Shown one piece after another: positions 34,255 through 45,200 of a stretch of 64,000 bases of DNA (its first letter is position 1; each line of letters begins with the position of its first letter). The notes under the pieces were generated by a model. The model made no database searches and was not told the origin of the DNA. It worked only from the letters and a program-made list of their open reading frames with translations. The position numbers were made by a program, and so were the translations under genes. Origin of the DNA: Streptomyces sp. DT2A-34 (GTDB lineage Bacteria; Actinomycetota; Actinomycetes; Streptomycetales; Streptomycetaceae); NCBI RefSeq assembly GCF_030499515.1, contig NZ_JASTWJ010000001.1, positions 1,364,001 to 1,428,000 of the forward strand, given 5' to 3'.

Positions 34255-34623
34255 ATGACTTCTGCGATCCGCCATGTGACGATCGACTCCGCCGACGCCT
34301 ACCGCCTGGCCGGCTTCTGGTCCCAGGTGCTGGGCCTGCCCGTCCACGAGGACGACAAGCCCGGCGACGAGGACGTGCTGATCGAGGGCGCGGGTCTGCT
34401 GTTCGTCACCGTCCCGGAGCCCAAGACGGTCAAGAACCGGGTGCATGTGGACCTTCAGCCGCAGGACCGCACCCGTGACGAGGAGGTCGAGCGGCTTGTG
34501 GCCATCGGCGCCACGCTGGTCGACGACCGCCGCACCCCGGACGGCAGGGGCTGGGCGGTCCTCGCCGATCCGGAGGGCAACGAGTTCTGCGTGGAACGCG
34601 GTGCGGCGGAGCGGGCCGGCTGA
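34255..34623 (+). CDS. VOC-superfamily (glyoxalase-like) protein
   Basis: A 122-residue protein of two beta-alpha-beta-beta-beta modules. Seen: HVTIDSADAYRLAGFWSQVL at the start, VHVDLQPQDRTRDEEVERLV in the middle and VLADPEGNEFCVERGA at the end, the usual signature of metal-dependent VOC enzymes. Substrate unknown; roles range from detoxification to antibiotic binding. It follows the sirtuin by 44 bp and may share its transcript. Confidence 0.85.
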   Translation: MTSAIRHVTIDSADAYRLAGFWSQVLGLPVHEDDKPGDEDVLIEGAGLLFVTVPEPKTVKNRVHVDLQPQDRTRDEEVERLVAIGATLVDDRRTPDGRGWAVLADPEGNEFCVERGAAERAG

Positions 34624-34633
34624 GCCGACGGGT

Positions 34634-35122
34634 TCAGAACAGCGCCGCTCCGCTCTCGAAGTCCAGCAGCCGCTTCTTGCGGTCCAGGCCGCCGCCGTAC
34701 CCGGTGAGGCTGCCGCTCGCGCCGACGACGCGGTGGCAGGGGACGATGATGCCGATCGGGTTCCTGCCGTTGGCGAGGCCGACCGCGCGGGAGGCGGCGG
34801 GGTTGCCGAGGGCGTCGGCCAGTTGGCCGTAGGAGCGGGTCTCGCCATAGGGGATGTGGCGCAGCCGGTCCCAGACGCGGCGCTGGAACTCGGTTCCGTT
34901 CAGCCGCAGTTCGAGGGTGAACTCCTTCAACTCGCCCGCGAAGTAGGCCTCCAGCTGGTCGATCGCCGCACCGAAGGGCCTCTCGTCTCGCTCGCCGAAG
35001 GTCTCCTCGGGTGGTCGGTGGCGCTGTTCGGTCATGTAGAGGCCGCTCAGGACGCCGTCCTCGGCGACGAGGGTCAGGGGGCCGTACGGGCTGTCGATGA
35101 CGGTGTGCTGCTTCGTCGGCAT
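34634..35122 (-). CDS. ogt: Methylated-DNA-protein-cysteine methyltransferase
   Basis: A 162-residue suicide repair protein that moves alkyl groups from O6-alkylguanine to its own cysteine. The active site is VPCHRVVGASGSLTGYGGGL (PCHRV); RRVWDRLRHIPYGETRSYGQ forms the DNA-binding helix region and the Arg finger. ATG 35122 (MPTKQHTVIDSP) has AAGGAC just upstream. It begins 13 bp after alkA in the same direction, so the two form an alkylation-repair operon. Confidence 0.93.
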   Translation of the reverse strand: MPTKQHTVIDSPYGPLTLVAEDGVLSGLYMTEQRHRPPEETFGERDERPFGAAIDQLEAYFAGELKEFTLELRLNGTEFQRRVWDRLRHIPYGETRSYGQLADALGNPAASRAVGLANGRNPIGIIVPCHRVVGASGSLTGYGGGLDRKKRLLDFESGAALF

Positions 35123-35135
35123 GTCCTTGAGGTCC

Positions 35136-36617
35136 TTATACGGGGAGGAAGTTGATCGGGTGGCTGTCCGTCGCCCACAGGTACTGGACGGCGTACGCCC
35201 GCCAGGGGCGCCACGCGGCTGCCCGGGCCGTGAGGGCCGCCGGGGTCGACGGGAGGCCCAGCTCCTGGGCGGCGCGCCGGATTCCGAGGTCGGTGGGGAG
35301 GAAGGCGTCGGGGTCACCGAGGGCGCGCATCGCGATGACGTCGACTGTCCAGGGGCCGAAGCCGGGGAGGGCCAGGAGCCGGGCCCGGGTCTCCTGCCAG
35401 TCGCTGTCCGGGCCCAGGCGTACCTTGCCGGCGGCGAGCTGACGCACCAGCGTCGTGAACGTCGTACGGCGGGTGCGGGGCATCGCCAGTGACTCCGGGT
35501 CCACGCAGGCCAGTGCCTCGGGGGACGGGAAGAGGTGGGTGAGGCCGCCCCCGGGGTCGTCGGCCCGCTCGCCGTGGGCGGTGACCAGGCGGGCCGCGTG
35601 GGTGCGGGCGGCGGCCGTGGAGACCTGCTGGCCGAGCACGGCCCGTACGGCGAACTCCGCCTCGTCGACCGTGCGCGGCACCCGGCGGCCGGGCGCCTTG
35701 TCGACCAGCGGAGCCAGGAGCGGATCCGTGCGCAACTGGTCGTCGATGGCGACCGGATCGGCGTCCAGGTCGAGCATCCGGCGGCACCGGCTGATCGCGA
35801 CGGTCAGATCGCGCAGGTCGCTGAGGGTGAGGCGGCAGGCGATGTGGTCGGGCTGGGGGGTCAGGGCCACGATGCCGTGGCCGTACGGCAGCCTGAGCGT
35901 GCGCCGGTACGCGCCGTCCCGCCACTCCTCGACTCCCGGGACGGCGGTCGCCGCGAGGTGGCCGAAGAGGTTGTCGGGGTTGAGGGGGGCGCGGAACGGC
36001 AGGCGCAGGGTGAGTGCGCCAGTGGCGTTGCCCGGACTGCTGTGGGGCGCGCGGGCGCGCAGGTCGGTCGGGGCGAGGGCGAAGACCTCGCGCACGGTGT
36101 CGTTGAAGGTGCGGATGGAGGCGAAACCGGCCGCGAAGGCGATGTCGGCCATGGGCAGGGACGTCGTCTCGATCAGGAGGCGGGCCGCCTGGGCGCGCTG
36201 GGCGCGGGCCAGGGCGAGCGGGCCGGCGCCCAGTTCGGCGAGAAGCTGGCGTTCGATCTGCCGGGTGCTGTAACCGAGCCGGGCGGCGAGGCCGGGCACC
36301 CCCTCGCGGTCCACCACGCCGTCGGCGATCAGCCGCATCGCGCGGGCCACGAGGTCGGCGCGCTGGTTCCACTCCGGGGAGCCGGGGCTGGTGTCCGGGC
36401 GGCAGCGCTTGCACGCCCGGAACCCGGCCTGCTGGCAGGCGGCCGCGCTCGGGTGGAAACGCATGTTCTCCGGCTTGGGCGGGACCACCGGGCAGCTGGG
36501 CCGGCAGTAGATCCCGGTCGTCACGACCGCCGTGAAGAACCAGCCGTCGAAGCGGGCGTCCTTGGACTGGACGGCGCGCACGCAGCGCTCCGTGTCGATG
36601 TGCATCCCCTTCTGCAT
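35136..36617 (-). CDS. alkA: AlkA-type DNA glycosylase with Ada metal-binding and AraC domains
   Basis: A 493-residue fusion. Residues 1-80 are the Ada methylphosphotriester domain with four zinc cysteines C38, C42, C69 and C72 (GIYCRPSCP and FRACKRCRPD). Residues ~85-185 hold an AraC-type helix-turn-helix (LGYSTRQIERQLLAELG; MADIAFAAGFASIRTFNDTV). The rest is AlkA: an N-terminal part and the HhH-GPD fold with LPGFGPWTVDVIAMRAL and the catalytic Asp in FLPTDLGIRRA. It would sense methyl damage, activate transcription and excise alkylated bases. The Ada O6-methyltransferase domain is absent, but Ogt is encoded next. ATG 36617 gives the usual cysteine numbering. Confidence 0.9.
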   Translation of the reverse strand: MQKGMHIDTERCVRAVQSKDARFDGWFFTAVVTTGIYCRPSCPVVPPKPENMRFHPSAAACQQAGFRACKRCRPDTSPGSPEWNQRADLVARAMRLIADGVVDREGVPGLAARLGYSTRQIERQLLAELGAGPLALARAQRAQAARLLIETTSLPMADIAFAAGFASIRTFNDTVREVFALAPTDLRARAPHSSPGNATGALTLRLPFRAPLNPDNLFGHLAATAVPGVEEWRDGAYRRTLRLPYGHGIVALTPQPDHIACRLTLSDLRDLTVAISRCRRMLDLDADPVAIDDQLRTDPLLAPLVDKAPGRRVPRTVDEAEFAVRAVLGQQVSTAAARTHAARLVTAHGERADDPGGGLTHLFPSPEALACVDPESLAMPRTRRTTFTTLVRQLAAGKVRLGPDSDWQETRARLLALPGFGPWTVDVIAMRALGDPDAFLPTDLGIRRAAQELGLPSTPAALTARAAAWRPWRAYAVQYLWATDSHPINFLPV

Positions 36618-36720
36618 GCGTCCAGCATCGACCAGCGGGGGCGACGAGGCTGGCGAGAATCCGACATCAGCCTCGGCTGGGCTGGGAGCTGGCGGATTAC
36701 CCGGGCCGAAGAACCCGGAG

Positions 36721-36744
36721 ACACATGAAGAAGCATTCATGTGT
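36721..36744. promoter_or_regulatory. ArsR/SmtB-family operator
   Basis: ACACATGAA-GAAGCA-TTCATGTGT is a perfect 9-bp inverted repeat with a 6-bp spacer. Its TGAA-N6-TTCA core is the classic SmtB/ArsR metal-sensor operator. It lies 27 bp before the NmtR-like start and about 104 bp upstream of alkA, in the divergent space. Confidence 0.75.
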
Positions 36745-36771
36745 TCAGGTACGATGAGTAAGATACCCGAC

Positions 36772-37134
36772 ATGGGTCATGGAGCCGTCACCACCGCGCA
36801 GGACGCCACCGAGCGCGTACGTCTGGACGCGGCCAACGTAGCCAAGGTGGCCACCACCCTCCAGGCCCTCTCCACCCCCTCCCGCCTGCTGATCCTGGCG
36901 CGGCTGCGGGAAGGTCCGCTGCCCGCCACGGAGTTGGCCGCCGAGGTGGGCATGGAGCAGTCCGCCTGCTCCCACCAGCTGCGGCTGCTGCGCAATCTGG
37001 GCCTGGTGGTGGGTGAGCGGCGCGGCCGGTCGGTCGTGTACGCGCTGCACGACCACCATGTCGCCGAGCTGCTCGACCAGGCCGTGTACCACGTGGAGCA
37101 TCTGCGGCTGGGCATCAGCGACGCGGCCGAGTGA
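36772..37134 (+). CDS. nmtR: NmtR-type Ni/Co-sensing ArsR repressor
   Basis: A 120-residue winged-helix repressor closely resembling Mycobacterium NmtR (LQALSTPSRLLILARLREGP, GMEQSACSHQLRLLRNLGLV). All nickel ligands of NmtR have counterparts: the N-terminal MGHG (Gly2, His3), and in the last helix D94, H96, H107 and H110, with the same spacing as D91, H93, H104 and H107. The MGHG start at 36772 is chosen for this reason; ATG 36754 would bury Gly2. Metal binding should release it from the operator at 36721. No efflux ATPase or CDF gene is adjacent. An 18-bp-period duplication (CGAGTGAGCCGCGTCGG) spans its stop. Confidence 0.85.
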   Translation: MGHGAVTTAQDATERVRLDAANVAKVATTLQALSTPSRLLILARLREGPLPATELAAEVGMEQSACSHQLRLLRNLGLVVGERRGRSVVYALHDHHVAELLDQAVYHVEHLRLGISDAAE

Positions 37135-37176
37135 GCCGCGTCGGTCGAGTGAGCCGCGTCGGCCGACCTGGCCGCC

Positions 37177-37660
37177 TTACGACGCGGTCGGGGCGGGGGT
37201 CGGGCCCACACCCCGCAACTGATGGATCTTTCCGCCCAGTTGGGGCCGGAGCCGCTCCAGCACCTCCGGTTTCGCGCTGACCACCCAGCGGGTGCCGACG
37301 AGGTACTTGCCGCCGTAGACGGCGGCGGCGTCCAGCCAGGTCAGCTTGAACTTCTCCTGCGGGAACGTCGTGATGAGGTAGTCGCCCCGCTTCGTCCGGC
37401 AGACGCCTTCGCGCAGTTCGTCCGCCTCGGTCCGGATCTTGACCTCGCAGCCCGTCAGGTCGGCGATCACCTCGACCTTCGCCGGCGCCACGACGCCGAC
37501 CGCGGTGGCGGAGACGTTCGTCGGGCTGCTCTTCGCGGCGGTGCCCTCGTCCTCACTCCCGCCGCACGCGGTGGCCAGGAGCAGAAGAACCAGACTGCCG
37601 GTCGCCGTCGCGGTACGGACGATGGTCGCGCTACGGCCGATGCTGCCTCGGTCGATTCAT
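37177..37660 (-). pseudogene. Secreted lipoprotein gene with an N-terminal frameshift
   Basis: The main frame encodes a lipoprotein signal (SLVLLLLATAC followed by GGSEDEG) and a ~110-residue mature domain (VEVIADLTGCEVKIRTEADE, WVVSAKPEVLERLRPQLGGK). That frame has no ATG, GTG or TTG before the signal helix. An ideal start, ATG 37660 with GAGGAAG seven bases upstream, reads MNRPRQHRP and hits a TAG at codon 10 in another frame. A one- or two-base change near 37632 would join them. It is either a recent inactivation or a sequence error. The domain family is not recognised. Confidence 0.65.
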
Positions 37661-37730
37661 CGGTCGCTTCCTCGGTTGATTCCTCGCTGTGACTGCACGA
37701 AAAGTGGTACGGATCAACGCCGGGAGCCGT

Positions 37731-39272
37731 TCACCCCGTGTGTCCCGTGGTGTCGGTCGGCAGCCAGCGGGCGGCATAGGCCCGCAGTCCCTCCAGTTCG
37801 GCACCGCGTGCGACGTAACCGACGTGGCCGTCGGGCCGTACGAGCCCCTGGGCGACGCCCGGCCAGGGACCGCGGTCGTCGAGGCGGTGCACGGTGATCA
37901 GGTCGGCGCGGCCGGCCAGGACCGGGGCGAGCCGCTGGTCCGGCCAGAGGTGCGGCGGGCCGGTCAGGAGCAGGTGCCAGCCGGGGGCGGCGGTCCGGGC
38001 CTGGATGCCCCGGGGCAGGTCCGGCAGCCGGTCACCGGCTCGCGGGCCGTGGCGGGGCGGTCGTCCGCCCGTCGTGGAGGCCGGGCTGCGCCGGTAGTGG
38101 ATGCCCAGTTCGGAGACGGTACGGAAGACCCACCGGCGGGGCGCCCTGGCACGCACCGCCAGGGGGGCGAGGTGCGGGACGAGCCGGGCACGGGCGAAGC
38201 GGAGGAGGGGATGAGGGCTGGTGCCGACGGTGAACGCGCGGTCGGTGAACCGTCGTACCTCGCGGCCGACGGGGGCGCGTTCGATGCCGTACGTCTGAAG
38301 CAGTTCCTCCGGTGCGGCGCCCCGGCACACGAGGGCGAGCTTCCAGCCCAGGTTGAGGGCGTCCTGGATGCCGGTGTTCATGCCCTGTGCCCCGGCCGGG
38401 CTGTGGATGTGGGCGGCGTCGCCGGCCAGGAAGCAGGGCCCGGACCGGTATCGGGCGGCACCGCGGTTGTGGAGCCGGAAGTCGGTCATCCAGACCGGAT
38501 CCCGCAGCGTCAGCCCCTGAGCCCCGTACCGGTCGGCGATCTGTCGCAGGAGCGGCAGCGTCACCTCGCCGTCGGGGGCGTCGGGCGGCCGGATGGCCAG
38601 CATCCGCCAGGGTGCCGGTGAGCCGAGCGGGAAGAAGATCAGCATCCCGGCCCCGGTCATGTACGAGTGCACGGCGCCCGGCTCCAGCCCGTCGACGTCC
38701 AGGTCGGCGAGCAGGTACGTCTGCGGATAGGCGTAGCCCTCGAAGTCGATGCCCGCCTGGGCTCGCACGGTGCTGTGGGCGCCGTCGCAGCCGACGACGT
38801 AGCGCGCCACCACGTCTTCCTCCGTGCCGTCGCGGCCACGCAGTCGGCAGACGACGTGGGGATCCCGTCGGTCCAGCAGGAGCAGCTCGGTGCCGCGTTC
38901 GATCGGGACGCCGCGCGTGGCCAGGTGCTCACCGAGGACGTTCTCCGTCTCGGCCTGCGAGAGGAACAGCAGGAAGGGGTAGGGGGTGTCCGTGAGTCCG
39001 ATGTCGAAGAGCGGTACCGACACCGTGCGCCGCTTCAGGTGCAGGCGCAGCCGCATCGCGGGGTTGCCGCGGGCCACCAGCCGCTCGGTCACGCCGAAGC
39101 CCGCCAGCGCCTCCAAGGTGCGGGGCTGGATGCCGAGTGCCCGGGACTCGCGCACCCGGTCCGGGGAACGGTCGACGAGGCGGAACGTGATCCCGTGGGC
39201 GCGCAACTGCGCGGCGAGCGCGAGCCCCGTCGGCCCGGCGCCGACCACCAGGACATCCAGCGGTGCCGTCAT
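37731..39272 (-). CDS. FAD-dependent aromatic monooxygenase (PgaE/RdmE-like)
   Basis: A 513-residue class A flavin hydroxylase using NAD(P)H and O2. Motifs: [20 protein letters not shown] (Rossmann), [20 protein letters not shown] (DG motif) and [20 protein letters not shown] (GD motif with ribityl contact). The C-terminal thioredoxin-like domain, [20 protein letters not shown] onward, is that of polyketide hydroxylases and lacks obvious redox cysteines. Its ATG overlaps the PKS stop (ATGA), so it is translationally coupled and probably oxidises the PKS product. Confidence 0.92.
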   Translation of the reverse strand: MTAPLDVLVVGAGPTGLALAAQLRAHGITFRLVDRSPDRVRESRALGIQPRTLEALAGFGVTERLVARGNPAMRLRLHLKRRTVSVPLFDIGLTDTPYPFLLFLSQAETENVLGEHLATRGVPIERGTELLLLDRRDPHVVCRLRGRDGTEEDVVARYVVGCDGAHSTVRAQAGIDFEGYAYPQTYLLADLDVDGLEPGAVHSYMTGAGMLIFFPLGSPAPWRMLAIRPPDAPDGEVTLPLLRQIADRYGAQGLTLRDPVWMTDFRLHNRGAARYRSGPCFLAGDAAHIHSPAGAQGMNTGIQDALNLGWKLALVCRGAAPEELLQTYGIERAPVGREVRRFTDRAFTVGTSPHPLLRFARARLVPHLAPLAVRARAPRRWVFRTVSELGIHYRRSPASTTGGRPPRHGPRAGDRLPDLPRGIQARTAAPGWHLLLTGPPHLWPDQRLAPVLAGRADLITVHRLDDRGPWPGVAQGLVRPDGHVGYVARGAELEGLRAYAARWLPTDTTGHTG

Positions 39273-42200
39273 GGCTTCACGGTAGAGCTGATCCAGGTGC
39301 GCACGGCCTCGGAGGTGGTCCGGGCGTGCTCCTTGAGGAGGGCGCGGTGATCCCCGACGACATCGACGCGGTCGTGCGGCAGTGGCCAGGAGGTCTGCCA
39401 GTCGTCGGCGTCGGGTCCGGCCGCCATCTCCGGTGTGGGCCGCGCGGCGCGCACCAGCAGCGTCGGGGTGGTCACCGGTTCCGGAACCCAGTCGAGGAAC
39501 ATCCGCGTGTACGCGCCCATCGCGGCCACCGCTGTGTCCTCGTCCCCCGAGTACCGGCCCGTTCCCAGCAGGGGCGCGACCGTGGCCGGCAGGGCCGACA
39601 GCCAGTCCTTGTTCCGGTTCTCGTCGTTGATGAGGTAGGTGTCGAGGAGGACTTGGGCTCGTGGCGGAGCACCGTGTCCCTCCAGGTACCGGGTCACGCA
39701 ATGGGCGACGGCACCGCCGCTGGACGCGCCGACGACGACGAAGGGCCGGTCTCCGACGTGGCGGAGTACGGTCTCGGCCTGCGTGCGGGCCAGCACCTCC
39801 CGGTCGGCCGGTACCGCGTCGCCTTCGCCCAGTCCCGGATGCGGGAGTTCGATGATCTCCGACTCGCCGTCGAAGAAGCGCTGGAATCGCGCGAACTCTC
39901 CGCCGGGGAAGTCGAGCGGGGGCTGGAGCCCGGGGAAGAAGACGAGCAGCGGGCCCGTGCTGCCGCTGGTCCGGCGCAGCGGCGGCAGGGCTCGGGCCCG
40001 GCTCTCGGAGGCGTCGAACGTCGGCACCGCCCAGGAGGCGCCGAGCAGCATGTGCATCGCCGGTACGACGTGGCCGGCCGCGCAGAGCTTCCGGTAGAGG
40101 GCGGCAAGGCTCTGCGTGGGGCGGTCGCGCCGCTCTGCGGCCGTTTCCGCTGCCGTTTCCGCTGCCGTTTCCGCTGCCGTTTCCGTTGCCGTTGCCGTTG
40201 CCGTTTCGGGCAGGTCGCCGAGCAGGTCGAGGAGGTGCCGGGTGAGGGACGGCGTCGTGGGGTGCTCGAACACGACGGCGGCGGGCAGCCGGAGCCCGCA
40301 GGCGGCGCCCACCAGGTTGCGGACCTGAACCGCCATCAGGGAGTCGAATCCCAGGTCGGTGAAGGCTCTTTCGGAGGGCAGCGCGTCGGCGTCGGGGTAG
40401 CCGAGGACATCGGCGATCGTCTGGCGGATGAGCCTGGAAAGGGTTCCCTCCCGTTCGTGGGCGGGCAGGTCGGCCAGCAGTGTGCGCCAGGCGTCGGGCT
40501 GCGCCCCGGCCTGGGCGCGTTGCCCGGAGGTGACGGTAGGCCGGCCGGTGGGTATCAGCTCCCGCAGCAGTGGCGGCAGGGGCGTGGGGGCGGACCGCAG
40601 GGCGGCTCGGTCCAGGAGGAAGGGTGCCAGTACCGGTTCCCCGTGCCGCAGGGCCGCGTCGAGGAGTGCCAGGCCCTGCTCGGGAGAGAGTGCGGGGAAA
40701 CCGTCGTCGGCGACCTGGGGCCGTACGCTGCGGCGCAGTTGGGCGGCCATGCCGTCGGTGTGTTCCCACAGGCCCCACGCCAGCGACAGCGCGGGCAGCC
40801 CTTGCGCGGCACGGTGGCGGGCCAGGGCGTCCAGGAAGGAGTTCGCGGCGGCGTAGTTGCCTTGACCGGGGCGGCCCACCAGACCCGAGGCCGAGGAGAA
40901 GATCACAAATGCCGTGAGGTCCAGGTCCCGGGTCAGCTCGTGCAGGTTCCAGGCCGCGTCGGCCTTCGGCCGGAGCACGGTCGCCAGACGGCCGGGGGTC
41001 AGCCTCGCCAGGACACCGTCATCGAGTTCGCCGGCCGCATGGACCACGGCGGACAGCGGTGGCTCGCTGCTGTTGATCACGTCCGCCAGCGCGGCGCGGT
41101 CGGCCGCGTCGCAGGCGACGATCCTGACCTCGGCCCCCAACTCCTCCAGGGCGGCGCGCAGTTCCTGTGCGCCGGGCGCCGTCGGGCCCCGGCGCCCGGT
41201 GAGCAGCAGGTGCCGTACGCCGTGGGCGCGGACCAGGTGCCGGGCCAGTTCCGCGCCGAGGGCGCCGGTACCACCGGTGATCAGCACGGTGCCCTGCGCG
41301 CCGAATCCGCTGCCGCCGGTACCAGGGCCGGTTCTCACCAGCCTGGGCGCCGTTGTCCGGCCGGCCTGGATGGACAGCTGGGGCTCGCCGGTGGCCACGG
41401 CCGCGGGAAGCCGTTGGAGGGACTGCGGGTGCCCGTCCACGTCGACGAGGACGACCTGTCCGGGCATCTCCGACTGCGCCGTGCGCACCAGTCCCCAGAC
41501 GGCGGCCCCGGCCATGTCGGGTACGGCCGCGGTGGCGTTCCGCGTCACGACCAGCAACCGTGCCCCCACAGAGGCGGGGTCGTCCTGCCAGTCCTGCAAC
41601 GTCTTGAGCACCCTGGCCGTCAGGGCGTGTGTCGCGGACACGGGGTCGGGGTCCGCCGCGGCCCCTACGGCCGTGACCACCACGATGTCGGGGCCGGCCT
41701 CGGCGTCGCCAGCCGGGTCGACGAGGGCGGGTAGGTGTGCCGCGAGGTCCAGGTCGTCGGGGCCCAGAGTGGTCCAGCGCTGCCCGCCCTCGACGCTGTC
41801 GGGTGTCTCGACGGGCACCCGGCCGGGGCACAGCAGTGCACGCCGAACGACGTCCTCGGCGGGATCCCGCTGGGTGTCGGGGAGTTCTCGGGTGGTCAGG
41901 GAGCCGACCGAGGCCACCGGCCTGCCCGTCGGGTCGGTCATCGTCAACGAGACGCGGTCCGCGCCCACTTCGGTCAGCCTCACCCGTAGTGCCGTGGCCC
42001 CGTCGGCGTACAGGCGCACTCCGCTCCAGGCGAACGGCAGCCGCACGGGAGCCGGTTCCGAGCGGAAATCGGAGGATGCCGCCAGCAGGGCGGCGTGCAC
42101 AGCGGCGTCCAGCAGCGCCGGATGGATCGCGAACCGAGCTGCCTGCGCGGCCTGTGCCTCCGGCAGTCGCACGTCGGCGAACAGTTCGGTGCCGCGGCGC

Positions 42201-45200
42201 CACATCGCCCGGACGCCCTGGAACGCCGGCCCGTAGGCGAAGCCGTCGTCCGCCGCCCTGTCGTAGCCGTCCGTGAGGTCCACTTCGACGGCGTCCGGGG
42301 GCGGCCACTCCGTCGGGCCGCTCTCGGAGAAGTCCTGTTCCTGCGCTGCCGGCACGCTCACCAGTGACCCGGTGACATGCCGGGTCCACGCTGTCCCGGA
42401 GTCGTCCGCAGCCGATTGCGCATCCCCGGGGCGGGAGTGGATGTCGAACGACCGTCGGCCCACGGCATCGGCTGCGCCGACCACGACCTGTACGCACACA
42501 GCCGCGCCCGCGGGCAGCGTGAGCGGTGCCAGGGCGACGAGGTCGTCCACCGCCCCGCACCCCACCTGGTCACCGGCGCGGACCGCCATCTCCACGAATG
42601 CCGTCGCGGGCACCAGATGCACGCCGGCGACGACGTGATCCGCGAGCCAGGGCTGGGTTTCGGCGGAGAGCAGCCCGGACAGCACCGTGTCCCCCGTGTC
42701 CGGCAAGGTGAATGCCGGGCCCAGCAGCGGATGGCCCTGGGCGCGGGTCACCGCGGTCGCGTGGACCGACGTGCTCGGGGCGTCCAGCCAGTACCTCCGG
42801 CGCTGGAAGGCGTACGTCGGCAGGTCCACGCGGCGCGCCCCGCTCCCGGCGAACACGGCGGACCAGTCGATGCCCACCCCGCGCACATGGAGCCGCGCCA
42901 AGGCGGACAGCAGGGTCTGAGCCTCGGGCTCGCCCGACCGGGCGCTCGCGGCGAGCACCGGCCGCGGGCGTCCGTCCGCCGGCAGGCAGTCCGCGGTCGC
43001 CGCGGTCAGGACAGGGTGCGGCCCCAACTCCATGAAGGCCGCGACATTCGCCTCGTGCAGCCAACGCACGGTGTCCGCGAACCGGACCGGCAGACGCGCG
43101 TGCCGCACCCAGTACTCCGCGGAGCACAGGTCCTCGCCCACGCCCGCCGCAACCGCGCTGACGACCGGGATTCGCGGTGGCCGGAACGTCAACCGCTCGG
43201 CGACGCGGCGGAACTCGTCGAGCATCGGCTCCATGAGCGGTGAGTGGAAGGCGTGGCTCACCCGCAGCCGCACAACTCGTCGTCCCTGCCCGGCGAACCG
43301 GTCGGCCACGGATCGCACGTCCTCGCCCGCCCCGGAGATGACGACGGAGCGCGGCCCGTTCACCGAGGCGATCGCGACCCGTCCCGCGAGCCCGGACTCC
43401 GCCAGGAGCGGCGCGACCTCGTCCTCCGCCGCGTGCAGCGCCACCATGCACCCGCCTTCCGGCAGTGCCCGCATCAGGCGGCCCCGGGCGGCGACGAGCT
43501 CCGCGGCGTCGGCGAGGTCCAGCACACCGGCGACATGCGCCGCCGCCAGCTCTCCGACCGAGTGTCCCGCGAGGTGGTCCGGCCGCACGCCCCAGGACTC
43601 CAGCAGGCGGAACAGGGCCACCTCGTAGGCGAACAGAGCGGTCTGGGTGAAGTCCGTACGGTCGAGCAGAGCGGCATGCGGCGAACCGGCTTGCGCGAAC
43701 ATCACCGTGCGCAACGGGTGTTCCAGATGGCGGTCCAGCGCCCGGCACACGTCGTCGAAGGCGGCGGCGAAGGCCGGGAACGCCGCGCACAGTTCCCTGC
43801 CCATGCCCACGCGCTGAGCGCCTTGGCCGGTGAAGAGGAACGCCGTACGGATGCCGGCGTCGTCCGCGACGCCCTGGAAGGTCGTGCCGCTGTGCTCGCC
43901 GCGGGCGAGGGCTCGCAGCCCCGCCAGTACGCCGTCGAGGTCACCGGCCGGCACCGCTGCCCGGTGCGTCAGCGCGGTCCTCGACACGGCCAGTGAGAAG
44001 CCGACGTCGGTCGGCGGCACGTCGGGCCGGGCCGTCACCCAGGCGGCCAGCCGATGCGCCTGGGCGCGCAGTGCGGCCTCGTCGGCTCCGGAGAGCAGCC
44101 AGGGCACCGCGGGCACGGCAGACGGCTCGGCCTCGGGCCGGGTGTGCTCGGCGTCGGGCCGGGTGTGCTCGGCGGTCGGCTCCGGGGCCTGCTCGATGAT
44201 GACGTGCGCGTTGGTCCCGCCGATGCCGAACGCGGAGACACCGGCCCTGCGCGGGCGTCCGGTCTCCGGCCACGGGCGGGCGGACGTCAGCAGCTCCACT
44301 CGGCCCGAGGACCAGTCCACGTGCGGCGACGGCGCCTCGACGTGCAGGGTGCGCGGCAGGACGCCGTGCCGCATGGCCATCACCATCTTGATGACGCCGG
44401 CGACACCCGCGGCCGCCTGTGTGTGACCGAGGTTGGACTTGACCGACCCGAGCCACAGCGGCGGTTGATCCGGAGAGCGTCCCTGCCCGTAGGTGGCCAG
44501 CAGCGCTTGCGCCTCGATCGGGTCACCGAGTGTGGTGCCGGTGCCGTGCGCCTCGACCACGTCCACGTCGCTCGGCCGCAGTCCTGTGGTGTCCAGCGCC
44601 TGCTCGATCAGCCGCTGTTGGGCCGGGCCGCTGGGCGCGGTGAGGCCGTTGGAGGCGCCGTCGGAGTTGACGGCGCACCCGCGCAGCACCGCCAGGACGG
44701 GATGGCCGTTGCGCCGGGCGTCGGAGAGCCGCTCCAGGAGCACCATGCCGGCTCCCTCGCTCCATCCGGTGCCGTCCGCCGAAGAGGAGAACGACTTGCA
44801 CCGGCCGTCGGGGGACAGACCTCGTTGCCGGCTGAACATCACGAAGGACTGCGCAGTCGCCATGACGGTGACGCCTCCGGCCAGGGCGAGCGAGCAGGTG
44901 CCCGAGCGCAGCGCTTCGACGGCCGAGTGCATCGAGACCAGCGAGGACGAGCACGCGGTGTCGACCGTGACGGCGGGCCCGCGCAGTCCGAACGTGTAGG
45001 AGATCCGGCCGGAGGCCACACTGCCGGCCGAGCCGATGCCCAGGTGGGCTTCCAGCTCGTGAGGGCCGTTGAACCGGCCGGCGTAGTCGTTGAACATCAC
45101 GCCGACGAACACGCCCGTGTCGGTCCCGCGCAGCGACAGGGGGTCGATTCCGGCGCGTTCCAGTGCCTCCCAGGAGGTCTCCAGCAGCAACCGGTGCTGG

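Noticed and set aside
39273..40778. Extension of the monooxygenase frame upstream to 40778
   Set aside because: It overlaps the PKS TE/ACP end in another frame and is low-complexity shadow sequence; the monooxygenase begins at the ATGA overlap at 39272.
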